A stretch of 64,000 nt of DNA from Leptospira stimsonii. GTDB taxonomy: Bacteria > Spirochaetota > Leptospiria > Leptospirales > Leptospiraceae. Shown here piece by piece: positions 1 to 12,562 of the stretch (the stretch's first letter is position 1; each line of letters starts with the position of its first letter). The translations under genes and the position numbers were made by a program. The notes under the pieces are model-generated. The model made no database searches, was not told where the DNA came from, and saw only the letters and a list, made by a program, of their open reading frames with translations. The stretch lies in assembly GCF_003545875.1 (NCBI RefSeq), contig NZ_QHCS01000001.1, forward strand, positions 868,001-932,000. Reading direction: 5' to 3'.

Positions 1-473
1 AGAACCAGTGTGAAAAGAACGGCGTCCATACTTTTCGGCGGAACCAAAGATTCCAATTCAGGATCTCCCAAACCAAGAGTCTCCATTCTAATTTTTGAAT
101 GTGATTCTCCAAGGGACGGTTGGTTTTGTAGAGACAAGATTCTTTCCTTTGCCCTTTCCATCATGGACGCAGAGGGTTCGATCGCGATGACTTCGGCCTT
201 TGAAGAATAGATCGGAAAGTTGATACCCGTCCCACTTCCGATTTCCAGGATTTTCCCATGCAAGGGTTGAATCAGATGTTTTCGTTTTCGAAAAAGAACC
301 GTCTTTTCGATTCGATCCATAAAACGATCGTAGAATCGTGCGAACAATTTTGCGTAAAAGGATTCTTTTTTGGGGGCGGGTTTACTCAACGTTTCGAGTT
401 TTTCCGATCCGTTTTTCACGATTCCCACGGAAGGTTTCATTTTCTTTTTCGGAATTTTCGCTTTCGGTTTCAT
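1..473 (-). CDS. SAM-dependent class I methyltransferase, 3' end cut by window edge
   Basis: Reading leftward from an ATG at 473 gives an uninterrupted frame to base 1, so the C-terminus lies outside the window. After a basic N-terminal stretch (about 35 residues rich in Lys and Pro) comes motif I, LEIGSGTGIN, followed by an acidic strand end (VIAIEPSASMM). This is the nucleotide-binding core of UbiE/phosphatidylethanolamine-type methyltransferases. A later segment, MDAVLFTLVL, fits motif II. The acceptor substrate cannot be told. The charged N-terminus is longer than in most relatives, so a start further inside is possible. It faces away from the PilZ gene, separated by 222 bp in which I see no gene. 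Confidence 0.8.
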   Translation of the reverse strand, partial: MKPKAKIPKKKMKPSVGIVKNGSEKLETLSKPAPKKESFYAKLFARFYDRFMDRIEKTVLFRKRKHLIQPLHGKILEIGSGTGINFPIYSSKAEVIAIEPSASMMERAKERILSLQNQPSLGESHSKIRMETLGLGDPELESLVPPKSMDAVLFTLV

Positions 474-695
474 GAGAATGGATGTTTCCGAGAAAAGGAA
501 GGGAAGCAACCGAAAAACAAAACAGCCCTCGGTTTTAAAAACGGATTCATTAAAAAAATCGAATCACCAATTCTCAAAGGATCGTACTCGAAATCGACAC
601 GTTTATTTGCTCTGAAGAATTGGAAAAAGCCGGTGATTTAGAATTAGAAACGATTTAGATGGGATGAAAACTCGGGAGAAAAGAAATTATAAACT

Positions 696-1076
696 TCAGT
701 TTAGTTTTTTCTCTTTTTCGAAAAACTTTTTATGGATGAGTTCCTGAATTTCGTTTTTATGATCGTCTGCGATGTTTACAAAGATGCTGTTCGCTTTTTT
801 TCCGGAAGAGCGAATGATCTCCGCTTCAAGAGTCATATCCTTGCCGTTGATTTTCGCATAAAGATGAATTCGGTCTCCTTCGAACATCGTCATTCTTGAG
901 TCGAGCGCAACACCGCCGGTTCCTATATCAAGAATGGTAACAGGATGCCTTTCCGATTTTCCTTTGATCGTCATTTCCGCGTCTAAAGTGATTTTAACGC
1001 GCGCATTTTTTCTTTTTTGAATCGCAGGATCTCTGTATTCAAAAGAATCGTCGAATAATGACTTAGTGCCGGCCAT
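696..1076 (-). CDS. PilZ domain protein
   Basis: A 126-residue, essentially single-domain PilZ protein. The cyclic-di-GMP binding signature is present: RKNAR (RxxxR) near residue 22, followed by DIGTGG, the D/NxS/GxxG element, near residue 50. The remainder reads as a beta barrel ending in a lysine-rich helix. PilZ proteins act as cytoplasmic c-di-GMP receptors that pass the signal to a partner, here unknown. The gene lies 10 bp downstream of the NRDE-family gene on the same strand, so the two may be co-transcribed. No cyclase or phosphodiesterase for c-di-GMP is next to it. Confidence 0.85.
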   Translation of the reverse strand: MAGTKSLFDDSFEYRDPAIQKRKNARVKITLDAEMTIKGKSERHPVTILDIGTGGVALDSRMTMFEGDRIHLYAKINGKDMTLEAEIIRSSGKKANSIFVNIADDHKNEIQELIHKKFFEKEKKLN

Positions 1077-1086
1077 ATAATTTCAA

Positions 1087-1833
<747 letters not shown>

Positions 1834-1840
1834 AACGTTA

Positions 1841-3610
1841 TTAAGGTGAAAGATAAAAATCGATTCTTTGATTTTTATCTGCTTCGTATTTCCCTGAGCC
1901 CGGAATCAGTGGAAGAGTTTCACCGTATCCTCGAAACCGGACTCTTCCGAACGGTGCGGACTTGGAAAAGAAGTATTCAAAGGCCGTTTTTGCCCGTTCC
2001 TCCGTGGTAACCTGATTGACCTCTTCGTCTCCTTGGTGCGAAGAATGCGACTGTACTTCGATTTTGTAGCCGGGGAATTCGTTTAACAAAGAGCGGATTT
2101 GTCCGGGAAGAGTCCACCATCTTGCTTCCACCTGGGATTCCGGAATCGAGATCCTCAGAGCTTTGTCCTCTTCCAGAACAAGAATCCCGGTTTTAAATTC
2201 GGCGCCGTTTCCGCTCGATTCTCTTCCCAAAATATCCGTATATTTCCATTCGAAATAGAAGTTACTCAATGAACCTACTCTAACGCCGTTTTCATCCATG
2301 CCTTCCCAAGGAATTTCTTCGGAAGGTGGACCGTTTCCGGACCAAGTTTTGATTTTTCTTTTCAAGTCCGTGTAAGGTGGTATTTCGTATAATGTGGTTT
2401 CCCAGGACTGAAGAGGTACCCCTTGAACGGAAAGTGAAATTTTAAGAAAATCGTTTTTCCCGTCGTTATCGGGTGTGAATTCTTTCGGAGATACGGAAAT
2501 TGAAAGTTCGAAGGAATCTTTTGTCACCTGGAAAAAAGAGGGAATGGATTGATAACGTTCATAGCGACTGTGAATTGTTAGGCGATAATGATAAATCCCG
2601 GCCGAAATCAAATCCCCGGATTGATTTCTCAAATCCCATCTCCACTCCGAAGAAGGTTCTCCCGTGTCTCGGACGCGATAGACGCTCTTTTCTTCGTTTC
2701 CGTTTTTCTGAAAAATCTCAATCTCATACGAATCCGATTTGATTTTTGGGGAAATGTAGGAATGGAATCGGACCGAATTCTTAACACTTCCTGGAAGATG
2801 GGAATACAATTTGGAATCGGAATACAAATCGACGCCGCCCGTCTCGTTTCGAATCGTTAAGTCGTTTAACAAAGTTACGGTTTCATTCTTTCCCTTGTCG
2901 TATCCGATCAAACGATAGGAATAAATTCCGTTAGGAAGTTGTTTGTTGGAAAAGTCGGTTCCATCCCAACTCAGATTCGAAGGAACGTCTTTTAATTTCC
3001 ATGTATAAGACTTTACGACCTTCCCTTCCGAATCTGAAAATTCTCCGGTGAAATTGTCCCCGATTTCTCCCGAAACTTTTTGGGAGACGTTGATCCTAGA
3101 TGCGGACCGATCTCCACCGAGAAAAAGAACTCTAGTCTTTGCGTTCAACTCGGAACTCGGCGGGTGAGAATCAAGAAGAACCGATTTCTCTTCGGATAAA
3201 AGGTTCTCCTTATTTTCGGTGACCAATCTTAGTCTGTATTTGTATTCTCCATCGGGTAATAAAAAACCTTTCGAGTCTTCTCCGCTCCAAGGAATCGATT
3301 CAGGAATCGTAATTTCCAAAGGAGAAAGTTTATTCTCGTCATGCAAAAATGGAAAAAGGGAAAATCCTTTTTTTCTTCTGTGGTCGGCGCGAAAGGTTTT
3401 CACGACATCGTCGCCTGCGTTTTTGACGATCAATTCCCAGTCGAACAAACGAGGGAGTGCGGACTTTGAGATTTTAAATTCTACCGTATCGTTTCTGCCG
3501 TCCCAATTGGGTGAGAAGGAATCCGAACTCGTTTTGATAAAGGTATCGGCGCTTAGAGATCCTGAAAAAATTAGCAACAATGACGCAATGGGAAGAGTTC
3601 TGATCCGCAT
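1841..3610 (-). CDS. exported FlgD-Ig/gliding-type repeat protein with OmpA-like C-terminal domain
   Basis: A signal peptide (MRIRTLPIASLLLIFSGSLSA) follows the ATG at 3610, so I prefer this start over an upstream one at 3670 that would put 20 polar residues before it. The mature part has two segments of the FSPNWDGRNDTVEF / FTPDNDGKNDFLKI type and several FlgD-like Ig modules ending in GxYxYRL. The last 120 residues resemble an OmpA/MotB peptidoglycan-binding domain (YKIEVQSHSSHQGDEEVN, then RVRFRGYGE and NQRIDFYLSP). It probably acts in the periplasm or outer membrane, with the OmpA part tethering it to peptidoglycan. The partner is unknown. About 589 residues. Confidence 0.8.
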   Translation of the reverse strand: MRIRTLPIASLLLIFSGSLSADTFIKTSSDSFSPNWDGRNDTVEFKISKSALPRLFDWELIVKNAGDDVVKTFRADHRRKKGFSLFPFLHDENKLSPLEITIPESIPWSGEDSKGFLLPDGEYKYRLRLVTENKENLLSEEKSVLLDSHPPSSELNAKTRVLFLGGDRSASRINVSQKVSGEIGDNFTGEFSDSEGKVVKSYTWKLKDVPSNLSWDGTDFSNKQLPNGIYSYRLIGYDKGKNETVTLLNDLTIRNETGGVDLYSDSKLYSHLPGSVKNSVRFHSYISPKIKSDSYEIEIFQKNGNEEKSVYRVRDTGEPSSEWRWDLRNQSGDLISAGIYHYRLTIHSRYERYQSIPSFFQVTKDSFELSISVSPKEFTPDNDGKNDFLKISLSVQGVPLQSWETTLYEIPPYTDLKRKIKTWSGNGPPSEEIPWEGMDENGVRVGSLSNFYFEWKYTDILGRESSGNGAEFKTGILVLEEDKALRISIPESQVEARWWTLPGQIRSLLNEFPGYKIEVQSHSSHQGDEEVNQVTTEERAKTAFEYFFSKSAPFGRVRFRGYGETLPLIPGSGKYEADKNQRIDFYLSP

Positions 3611-3677
3611 GCAGTACACTCTAAATTGGTACGTTTTTTTTCCTATGTTTTTTTTATGAATGGAGTTCAACGTTCAA

Positions 3678-6154
<2,477 letters not shown>

Positions 6155-6251
6155 CGCTCAGGAAGAATTCCGTTTCGGATTCTTAGAGAAGAATCTGAAA
6201 AAGAATTGATGAACGGATTTACTAGGGTTGAAAATCTGGAAGAAGAAGGGA

Positions 6252-7127
6252 ATGCAAACTCGAAGTTTTGAACAGATACGTTCCTCTTTGGAGGACATCA
6301 TTTTCGACATCCAATCCGGATGTACGAACTGCGAGTGGTATATCCCGGTTGAGAAAATTATCTCGGCGTTAAACATTCGCAAAGAGGATTATTATAGAAT
6401 CTTTTACGACCTTCGAAACGAAGTTCATTTTTCCTCCCGAGCCGCGGCAGGATTTAACGAGACACAAGCGGATTCTCTGATTCAACTTCTATCTAAAATT
6501 CTAAAGATCGAAGGAATCGGGGATGAATTTGCAAAAAGTGGAATATACTTCGACGACAATCATCTCGCAGAACTTCAGATCAATCTAAAGGAGAATATTC
6601 AGAATCGACTGGAAAGACACGAACTGGATAAAGAATTGCTTCTGCTTTTGTCTTCCGCGACGATCGATTTCGACGACGCGTTCGATTCTTACTTCGATGA
6701 TAAGTTCAATTTTGAAAGAATCGTCGTAAACGGAATCTCCGATTTTATGGAATCGAAATCGATTCAAAACGATTACGGCGCCGATGTCTTTTTAAAAAAT
6801 CACATCTTTTCCATTCTCAATACGAAGTTGTTTCATCTTCGGGAAATCACGAGAGAATACAGGGATCGAGCTTATTACGAGTTGTTCGGATCTTTCCGAA
6901 AGAAGCCGAAAAAGAAAAAACCTGTCTCCGTGTTTCAGGAAATGGATCCCGAAACGCAAAGACATCTCGACGTTCTCGGTTTCGACGCGCCCTGTACTTT
7001 GGAAGAGTTGAAAAAAAGATTCAAAGAGTTGATCAAAAAATACCATCCCGACATCAACAAGGACGGATTGGAAATGACACAACGAATCATCGCTTCCTAT
7101 AACTTCTTGATCATGAGGATGAGTTAG
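6252..7127 (+). CDS. protein with C-terminal J domain
   Basis: About 291 residues. A long helical N-terminal part without recognised motifs (about 1-225) is followed by a J domain: RHLDVLGFDAPCTLEELKKR, then KKYHPDINKDG with the HPD tripeptide required to stimulate Hsp70 ATPase, then helix III at the extreme C-terminus. It is probably a specialised DnaK co-chaperone or a J protein recruiting another client. I prefer the ATG at 6252, preceded by AAGGGA, over an in-frame TTG at 6228. It is immediately followed by the CBS gene with no gap and faces away from cstA. Confidence 0.8.
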   Translation: MQTRSFEQIRSSLEDIIFDIQSGCTNCEWYIPVEKIISALNIRKEDYYRIFYDLRNEVHFSSRAAAGFNETQADSLIQLLSKILKIEGIGDEFAKSGIYFDDNHLAELQINLKENIQNRLERHELDKELLLLLSSATIDFDDAFDSYFDDKFNFERIVVNGISDFMESKSIQNDYGADVFLKNHIFSILNTKLFHLREITREYRDRAYYELFGSFRKKPKKKKPVSVFQEMDPETQRHLDVLGFDAPCTLEELKKRFKELIKKYHPDINKDGLEMTQRIIASYNFLIMRMS

Positions 7128-7769
7128 TTGTTCTTTTGGATTTCGCGCGGGGTTCCAGAACCTTATATCCCTCCCGCGAGACCGGAGATCATTCATCCAT
7201 TGCACTCGGTCCCTCCTTCACCTTCGTCCAAAAAAATCGACACCGAAGATAATACCACAAGAGAGAATCTTTCCAAAAATTCTTTTGAGGGAGTAAGTTC
7301 GGAGTATAAAGCCAATTCTTCTTTGTCTCAGATTCGATCCAAACAGGGAGAATTTTTGTCGTCCTTAACTGCGCGGGATTTGATGAGCTCTCCTGTGGTC
7401 AGCTTTGAAGAAACGGATCCGATCGAAAGAGCGGAGGAGATTTTTTTTCAAAAACGCTTCCGTCACGTTCCGGTGATCAAAGACGAGGCCACGTTATGCG
7501 GAATTTTATCCGATCGGGATTGGATGAGATGGAAGTTAACGAAAGGAAACGAAGCCGGATTAGCAAAAACAATAGGCGACATTATGAAAGCGAAAGTGCT
7601 TTCCGTTCAGATGTATGCGGGAATAGGCGAAATTTCGAAAGTCCTATTCGAAGAAAGAATCGGATGTCTTCCCGTCGTGAACGAGGACGCGCAGGTGATC
7701 GGAATGATCACAAGAAGCGACGTTCTTCGCGCCATTCTCAAAGTAAATGAGAGGGAATTTCTCGCTTGA
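7128..7769 (+). CDS. CBS domain protein
   Basis: 213 residues with two CBS motifs: the first around LTARDLMSSPVVSF to GILSDRDWMRWKL (about 82-140), the second around TIGDIMKAKVLSV to GMITRSDVLRAIL (about 147-205). Such pairs bind adenosine nucleotides and act as energy or ligand sensors. The first 75 residues are proline- and serine-rich and probably disordered. A TTG directly after the stop of the J-domain gene is the first start available, with AGGATGAG just upstream, suggesting coupled translation; a TTG at about 7200 is an alternative. Confidence 0.85.
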   Translation: MFFWISRGVPEPYIPPARPEIIHPLHSVPPSPSSKKIDTEDNTTRENLSKNSFEGVSSEYKANSSLSQIRSKQGEFLSSLTARDLMSSPVVSFEETDPIERAEEIFFQKRFRHVPVIKDEATLCGILSDRDWMRWKLTKGNEAGLAKTIGDIMKAKVLSVQMYAGIGEISKVLFEERIGCLPVVNEDAQVIGMITRSDVLRAILKVNEREFLA

Positions 7770-7819
7770 GTCGGAAAGGAATTCTTTTAACTTAGTGTGA
7801 AAATCAAAAGAGGAAGCCA

Positions 7820-8440
7820 TTGAATTCATCGATCTTCATTCGATCCGCCCAACCCGGGGACGTAGACGCAATCGTTCCTTTGATCTATTCTTCCGGTCCC
7901 GCCGCTTGGGATTACGTATTTACGCAAGGATCCAAAACACCGTTTGATTTTCTCAGCACTTCGTTTATCAAAAGCGGAAATACGATTTCCTATAAGAATC
8001 ACTACGTGGCCGAGTTAAACGGTGAAGTCGTGGGCGCGATCATGAGCTATCGACAACCTTCGTTCCTTTTGCTAAACGGTGGAACCGCTCTGAGAATCGT
8101 TTCTGTCTACGGTTTCTCCGCTCCAAAGGTGATGGCTCGAGGTCTTATCACGGAAGGAATGATTCGTCCTCCGAAATCGGGAAGATTGTATCTTGGACAT
8201 ATAGCGGTCTCCGAAAAACACAGAGGTAAGGGCATTGGGAAGGAACTGATCCGTTTTATGGCGAAGGAGTTTCCTCAATTTCAAATCTTGTCTTTGGACG
8301 TTTCGCAAAAAAATGAAGCCGCGATCCAGCTCTACAAGGGACTCGGATTTCAAACTATGGAAGCGAGAAGTTTTAGCGGACCTACCGGAAAAGTTCCGGA
8401 TCATTTTTATATGGAAGTAGAAAAAAATATATTAAAGTAA
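7820..8440 (+). CDS. GNAT family N-acetyltransferase
   Basis: 206 residues with a classical GNAT core: LYLGHIAVSEKHRGKGIGKE (motif A with the RGKGIG acetyl-CoA pyrophosphate loop, about residues 113-132), LSLDVSQKNEAAIQLYKGLG (motif B) and a closing strand near VPDHFYMEV. The N-terminus begins IRSAQPGDVDAI, also typical. The TTG start at 7820 is supported by AGAGGAAG seven bases upstream. The acceptor substrate (small molecule or protein) cannot be read from the sequence. The thioesterase gene follows after 4 bp. Confidence 0.9.
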   Translation: MNSSIFIRSAQPGDVDAIVPLIYSSGPAAWDYVFTQGSKTPFDFLSTSFIKSGNTISYKNHYVAELNGEVVGAIMSYRQPSFLLLNGGTALRIVSVYGFSAPKVMARGLITEGMIRPPKSGRLYLGHIAVSEKHRGKGIGKELIRFMAKEFPQFQILSLDVSQKNEAAIQLYKGLGFQTMEARSFSGPTGKVPDHFYMEVEKNILK

Positions 8441-8444
8441 TCGA

Positions 8445-8930
8445 ATGGAAAATTTAAAAACACCCCACCAGAGTTCAGTGGAAACTCGACATATCGTAAT
8501 GCCCGATCAAGCCAATCACTATGGCACATTATTCGGTGGAACTCTAATGTATTGGATCGATATGATCGCAGTTATGGTAGCTCAGAGGCACTGCGGAAAA
8601 GAAGCGGTAACCGCAAGCGTGGATCGGCTTAATTTTATCGCTCCGATCGAAGTCGGAGACCACGTGATATTAAAAGCGAGTGTGAATTATACGGGAAGAA
8701 CTTCGATGGAAGTAGGAGTTCAGGTCTCTAAGGAAAATCCTTATACAGGAACGGTCGTACGTGCGACCACGGCGTATCTCACCTTTGTGGCGTTAGACGA
8801 ATTGAAAAAACCTTGTCCAGTCCCTCAGATCAAACCGGAAACGGAAGACGAGACAAGAAGATTTAAGAATGCGGTGTTAAGACAGGAATCCAATCGGGAG
8901 CTGGTAAAAAAGATCCGAGATTCGAAATGA
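8445..8930 (+). CDS. hot-dog fold acyl-CoA thioesterase (YciA/BACH type)
   Basis: 161 residues forming a single hot-dog domain. The segment MPDQANHYGTLFGGTLMYWID near residue 21 carries the N-x-G-x-x-FGG pattern of YciA/BACH acyl-CoA hydrolases, and DRLNFIAPIEVGDHV and SMEVGVQV follow in the family order. It should hydrolyse acyl-CoA to free acid and CoA in the cytoplasm; chain-length preference is unknown. The stop overlaps the start of the AraC-type regulator gene by 4 bp (ATGA), so regulator and enzyme are made from one message, perhaps with the regulator controlling the operon. Confidence 0.88.
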   Translation: MENLKTPHQSSVETRHIVMPDQANHYGTLFGGTLMYWIDMIAVMVAQRHCGKEAVTASVDRLNFIAPIEVGDHVILKASVNYTGRTSMEVGVQVSKENPYTGTVVRATTAYLTFVALDELKKPCPVPQIKPETEDETRRFKNAVLRQESNRELVKKIRDSK

Positions 8931-9760
8931 AAATTCTTTTTTCTCAGAGCGAAACGATCTTAAATCCGTGGATCGTGTGTTACTGGGGTTGGGAGTCCGA
9001 TTCGATTTCGGGACATCCTACCGAGTTACCGAAAGTATTTCCGTCCGTAGAAAATGAACTTCACATATCGTATGGAGATCCGATTCGGATCGGAACCATG
9101 AACGACGGAAATGAAGAATGGAATTCTTCCCAGGGTCATATCATCGGAAATCATCTCTCTCCTTTTCGTATCTCTCCGGAGGGAAACGTCGGTTTTTTTA
9201 ATATAAGACTGTTTCCCGGCGCTTTTTCGGAATTATTTAGAATTCCAGGAAAAGAAGTGAGAAGTCACGTCGGTGATTTGCGGATTCTGAATAACAAGGA
9301 ACATTCCGATTTTATAGAACGAATCCGAGCCGCAGGTTCTTTCCAAGAGCGAGTTTCAATTTCCGATACATACTTTAGAAAATTATTAAGTACTAAAAAA
9401 CAAACGGAATCCGTCGTTGTCGAAGCTGTAAAAAAAATCAGGATGAGTAAGGGAAAAATACCGATCTCAAAGTTGATTTTGGATCTCGGCGCAAACAAAA
9501 AAACATTGGAGCGAAAGTTTCAGGAAAGAATCGGATACAATCCGAAAGAGTTTGCGCGAGTTGTACGATTTCAAAACGCCGCTTGGATGAGGCCTGGAAA
9601 ACAAAGTCTCAGCGACTTGGCTCTGGACGCAGGTTATTACGATCAATCTCATTTTACCAAGGAATTTGTCTCTTTGTCCGGTTATTCTCCTCTGGTTTGG
9701 TACGGACTGAGAGATCGAATCTTGTCCCTTTTTTACAATACAAGATCCTATTCTTTTTAG
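8927..9760 (+). CDS. AraC family transcriptional regulator
   Basis: 277 residues. The C-terminal 100 residues form the double helix-turn-helix of AraC proteins: KLILDLGANKKTLERKFQER and then LSDLALDAGYYDQSHFTKEF followed by GYSPLVW. The N-terminal 150 residues look like a ligand or effector domain of the type starting with a histidine- and tryptophan-rich strand (IVCYWGWES). Overlap with the thioesterase gene makes a role in acyl-CoA or fatty-acid response plausible, but no effector can be inferred. Confidence 0.88.
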   Translation: MKILFSQSETILNPWIVCYWGWESDSISGHPTELPKVFPSVENELHISYGDPIRIGTMNDGNEEWNSSQGHIIGNHLSPFRISPEGNVGFFNIRLFPGAFSELFRIPGKEVRSHVGDLRILNNKEHSDFIERIRAAGSFQERVSISDTYFRKLLSTKKQTESVVVEAVKKIRMSKGKIPISKLILDLGANKKTLERKFQERIGYNPKEFARVVRFQNAAWMRPGKQSLSDLALDAGYYDQSHFTKEFVSLSGYSPLVWYGLRDRILSLFYNTRSYSF

Positions 9761-9819
9761 TATAATTCAACCAGTTTAAGAATGGATTAAACACAATTCC
9801 GTTTTTAGACGAGGACGAA

Positions 9820-10401
9820 ATGAATCAAAATAGAATGGAAGAAAATCCAAATCAAACATTTACGGTTTCCTTTTGGAAGCGATTTCTCTTTTTCAGAGCG
9901 ATCCAAAAAGCGGACGCTTCGAGGTTACAAGGTCTTTTGTCGGGCGGCTTGAATTCCAATGCGGTTTTGTATTACGGAATGCGTCCGCTTTCGCTTGCGG
10001 TAAAATATCGGAATCTGAGAATCATTGAAATACTTTTGGAGTTCTTAACGGATCCGAATCTGCCGGACGAAACCACGGGTTTGACTCCGTTGATTCATTC
10101 CATTCTGGAGGATTCTTCCCTTGAAACGATTTCTTCGTTGATCTTTTTCGGAGCCGATCTCGATCAAAAGGATGGGAACGGGATGAGTCCTTTGCATCAT
10201 TGTGTGAATGAGGGAAAACTTCTACCGTTTCAACTTCTTTTGGAAAAGGGAGCCGATCCGAACGTTCAGGATTTCGACGGAGTGACTTGTATGAATTTGG
10301 CGAAGTCTTCGCACGGAATGTCCGAGTTTGCGGAACTTCTTCTCAAACACGGGGCCGATCCGATGATCAAGGATAAACACGGAAAAATCTATCTGATGTA
10401 A
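9820..10401 (+). CDS. ankyrin repeat protein
   Basis: 193 residues. Ankyrin repeats follow a short polar N-terminus: RPLSLAVKYRNLRIIEILLE, TPLIHSILEDSSLETISSLI, SPLHHCVNEGKLLPFQLLLE and a degenerate last repeat ending LLLKHGADPMIKDKHG. No signal peptide is visible, so a cytoplasmic protein-protein scaffold is likely. The ATG at 9820 is preceded by GAGGACGAA. It stands alone between the AraC gene and the RNA methyltransferase gene; its partner is unknown. Confidence 0.88.
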   Translation: MNQNRMEENPNQTFTVSFWKRFLFFRAIQKADASRLQGLLSGGLNSNAVLYYGMRPLSLAVKYRNLRIIEILLEFLTDPNLPDETTGLTPLIHSILEDSSLETISSLIFFGADLDQKDGNGMSPLHHCVNEGKLLPFQLLLEKGADPNVQDFDGVTCMNLAKSSHGMSEFAELLLKHGADPMIKDKHGKIYLM

Positions 10402-10461
10402 AATACATCGAAGGCCGAATTCAATTGACAACGAAGATAGGATCAAAAGCCTGAAAGGAGA

Positions 10462-11643
10462 ATGAAACCTCCTTCTACTCAATCCTGTCAACACTACCCG
10501 GAGTGTGCCGGTTGTGATCGATTGCATATCGGTTATGAAAAGCAACTCCAACTCAAACAGGAAGAGATCGAAAAACAGTTCGGAGGTTTTAAGGGATTGG
10601 ATATCCGAACGATCGTAAGGAGTCCGAAGGATCAGATGTATCGCCACAAGGTACAACTTCCTTTTGGACATCGGAAAATCGGAAAAAAAACGGTTCTCAC
10701 TCTTGGCCTACACAACAAAGAGAATACGTTCATCATCGATCAAAAAGAATGTAGAATTCAGGATGCGGATCTCACCACGGTCGCGTCGGCGATAAGACAT
10801 TGGGCGAGGACGGAAAATCTTAGTCCGTATTTTGAGAAGAATGGGAACGGTCTTTTAAGACATATCGTTTTGAGAAAGGCACACGCGTCGCAGGAGATTC
10901 TCGTCGGAGTCGTTACGAATGCGAGTGAAATTCCGGGAAGAAAGAATATAACAAACAGCTTACATTCGTATATTAAACAATTCTTAAGCCAAGAAAAATC
11001 AAAAGCGGAAGTGGTCGGAATCCTGCAGAACGTAAATCAGAGAAATACCAAAGTGGTACTCGGAGAAAAGGAGACTACCTGGTTTGGAAGGCATTTTATC
11101 AAGGAAAAAATCGGAGATTTGAATTTCCAAATCGGCCTTTCCACGTTTTTCCAAGTGAATCCGTTTCAGATCGAAAATCTATACAATCTCGTCTTGGACG
11201 ACCTTCCTTCCGATTCGGTTGTCGTCGACGCCTATTGTGGAATCGGCACGATCACTCTCTACGCCGCCTCCAAATCGAAAAAGGTGATCGGCTTGGAGGA
11301 AAATCCGAACTCAATTCGCTCCGCAATCGGCGCCGCGAAAGCGAATCAAGTGGAAAATGCGATTTTTACGAAAGGTAAAGTTCTGCAGACGCTACAATCT
11401 TCTTTAAACGAAAAACCGGACGTGGTGATCGTCGATCCTCCGAGAGAAGGATTGGATCCGGAGACAAAAAAGATATTATTGAATTCTAAAGTAGGAAGAA
11501 TTCTATACGTTTCCTGTAATCCGGAAACCTTGCGGAGAGACGGGTTGGAACTGACTAAATCTTTCCGTTATGATAAATTGACTCCCGTGGACTTATTTCC
11601 TCACACGAGTCATCTGGAAAGTGTCGCGGTTTTTACGAGATAG
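10462..11643 (+). CDS. RumA/TrmA-type uracil-5 RNA methyltransferase
   Basis: 393 residues. The N-terminus carries cysteines C9, C15 and C18 (C-x5-C-x2-C) plus a later ECRIQ, the 4Fe-4S ligand set of RumA-type enzymes, but no TRAM domain precedes it. The methyltransferase core shows DAYCGIGTITLYAA (motif I), VIVDPPREGLD (motif IV) and SCNPETL with the probable nucleophile C352. These enzymes transfer methyl from SAM to C5 of a uridine in 23S rRNA or tRNA; which site is modified cannot be told, so no gene symbol is given. The start has a strong AAAGGAG ribosome site. Confidence 0.88.
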   Translation: MKPPSTQSCQHYPECAGCDRLHIGYEKQLQLKQEEIEKQFGGFKGLDIRTIVRSPKDQMYRHKVQLPFGHRKIGKKTVLTLGLHNKENTFIIDQKECRIQDADLTTVASAIRHWARTENLSPYFEKNGNGLLRHIVLRKAHASQEILVGVVTNASEIPGRKNITNSLHSYIKQFLSQEKSKAEVVGILQNVNQRNTKVVLGEKETTWFGRHFIKEKIGDLNFQIGLSTFFQVNPFQIENLYNLVLDDLPSDSVVVDAYCGIGTITLYAASKSKKVIGLEENPNSIRSAIGAAKANQVENAIFTKGKVLQTLQSSLNEKPDVVIVDPPREGLDPETKKILLNSKVGRILYVSCNPETLRRDGLELTKSFRYDKLTPVDLFPHTSHLESVAVFTR

Positions 11644-11723
11644 AATTTTATCCTTCAAATTAGAATCCTTTCGATCAACTCACTTTTGCAATTCTTAAAC
11701 TCCCATTAAAAATCGGAGCGTTT

Positions 11724-11737
11724 GTAGGAGTTCCTAC
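11724..11737. repeat. solo copy of GTAGGAGTTCCTAC palindrome
   Basis: A near-perfect palindrome in the intergenic region after the RNA methyltransferase gene. The same core delimits the longer repeats at 16147 and 21440 and recurs at 45210. Here it is enclosed by a wider inverted pair, CGGAGCG (about 11714) and CGCTCCG (about 11780). I take it as a remnant or solo end of that repeat family. Confidence 0.6.
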
Positions 11738-11892
11738 GGAACTTCTTTTGTAAGAAAAAACTTGAAAACGGACTTCAATTCCGCTCCGAGAAAATTACGG
11801 GGAAAAATTCATTTTCAAGCTATCGAATTTTAAAAAAGCATTATCGTTTATTCAATACGAGGATGGAAGTTTAGAAAGAAGGAATAGATAAA

Positions 11893-11915
11893 CTCGAGCC
11901 GAGGTCCGGCTCGAG
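11893..11915 (-). terminator. intrinsic terminator
   Basis: CTCGAGCCG and CGGCTCGAG form a perfect 9-bp stem with a 5-base loop. Read on the minus strand it is followed by a T-rich run. It lies 11 bp past the stop of the small lipoprotein gene. Confidence 0.75.
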
Positions 11916-11925
11916 GAAGGAACGA

Positions 11926-12318
11926 TTAGAATTCAGGGAATGGAGAATCTAAGAATACCTTATCTTCTTTTAAGGAACATTTGGACTGAAGAACGATCGT
12001 GAGAGGAGCTCCGATCAAATATCCGCTCAATCCCTTGATTTCCGCGATACAATCGTCTACTTCCGATTTAATGTAAACTCCGTCTGATTTGATACCCGCT
12101 AATTGATCCGATAAAATCGAAAGGATCGAAACCGTCCCGCGACCGCTAAGAATTGTAGAGTTGATGAGATCCGTGACGATCGCCGCGTCCCTGATTTCGC
12201 CGGAGGCTTCCGATCCTTTGATTCTTCCCGGAGCGATTCCGATTGTATCAAATAAAATACAGTTATAAACTTGAGAGAGAAAAAGCAAAATGAGAATTCT
12301 ATTGAATAGGGTTTTCAA
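11926..12318 (-). CDS. small putative lipoprotein, Leptospira-type
   Basis: 130 residues. The N-terminus is a hydrophobic signal ending in SQVYNC (Cys20), a relaxed spirochaetal lipobox. The mature part is about 110 residues with a hydrophobic middle (AAIVTDLINSTILSGRGTVS) and two further cysteines near the C-terminus (DDC, SKC), possibly forming a disulfide. The TTG start at 12318 is chosen because AGAGGTCA lies at the right distance upstream and no ATG gives a signal peptide. I recognise it only as the type of short lipoprotein common in Leptospira; function unknown. Confidence 0.65.
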   Translation of the reverse strand: MKTLFNRILILLFLSQVYNCILFDTIGIAPGRIKGSEASGEIRDAAIVTDLINSTILSGRGTVSILSILSDQLAGIKSDGVYIKSEVDDCIAEIKGLSGYLIGAPLTIVLQSKCSLKEDKVFLDSPFPEF

Positions 12319-12562
12319 CGTTGACCTCTGAAAATATGTTTAAGGAATCCTATCTCAGATCCGTCTCAGGTCAATCAGAAATAAATTTCTCATTCAAAAA
12401 TGAGGTTGATTCTATAATTACAAAACAAACGCACAATGGAGACGTTCGTAATCTTCTAAAACGAAAGAGGCTCGGATTCTGTTTAAAAAAATTGATTTAA
12501 GAATCTTTGCATATACTAAATTCGATTTAGGAAATAATTTGTTTGATGTCTTGCATTGAATT

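Noticed and set aside
12389..12404. CTCATT-caaa-AATGAG hairpin after the YhaN-like gene
   Set aside because: Short stem with no T-run; too weak to call a terminator.
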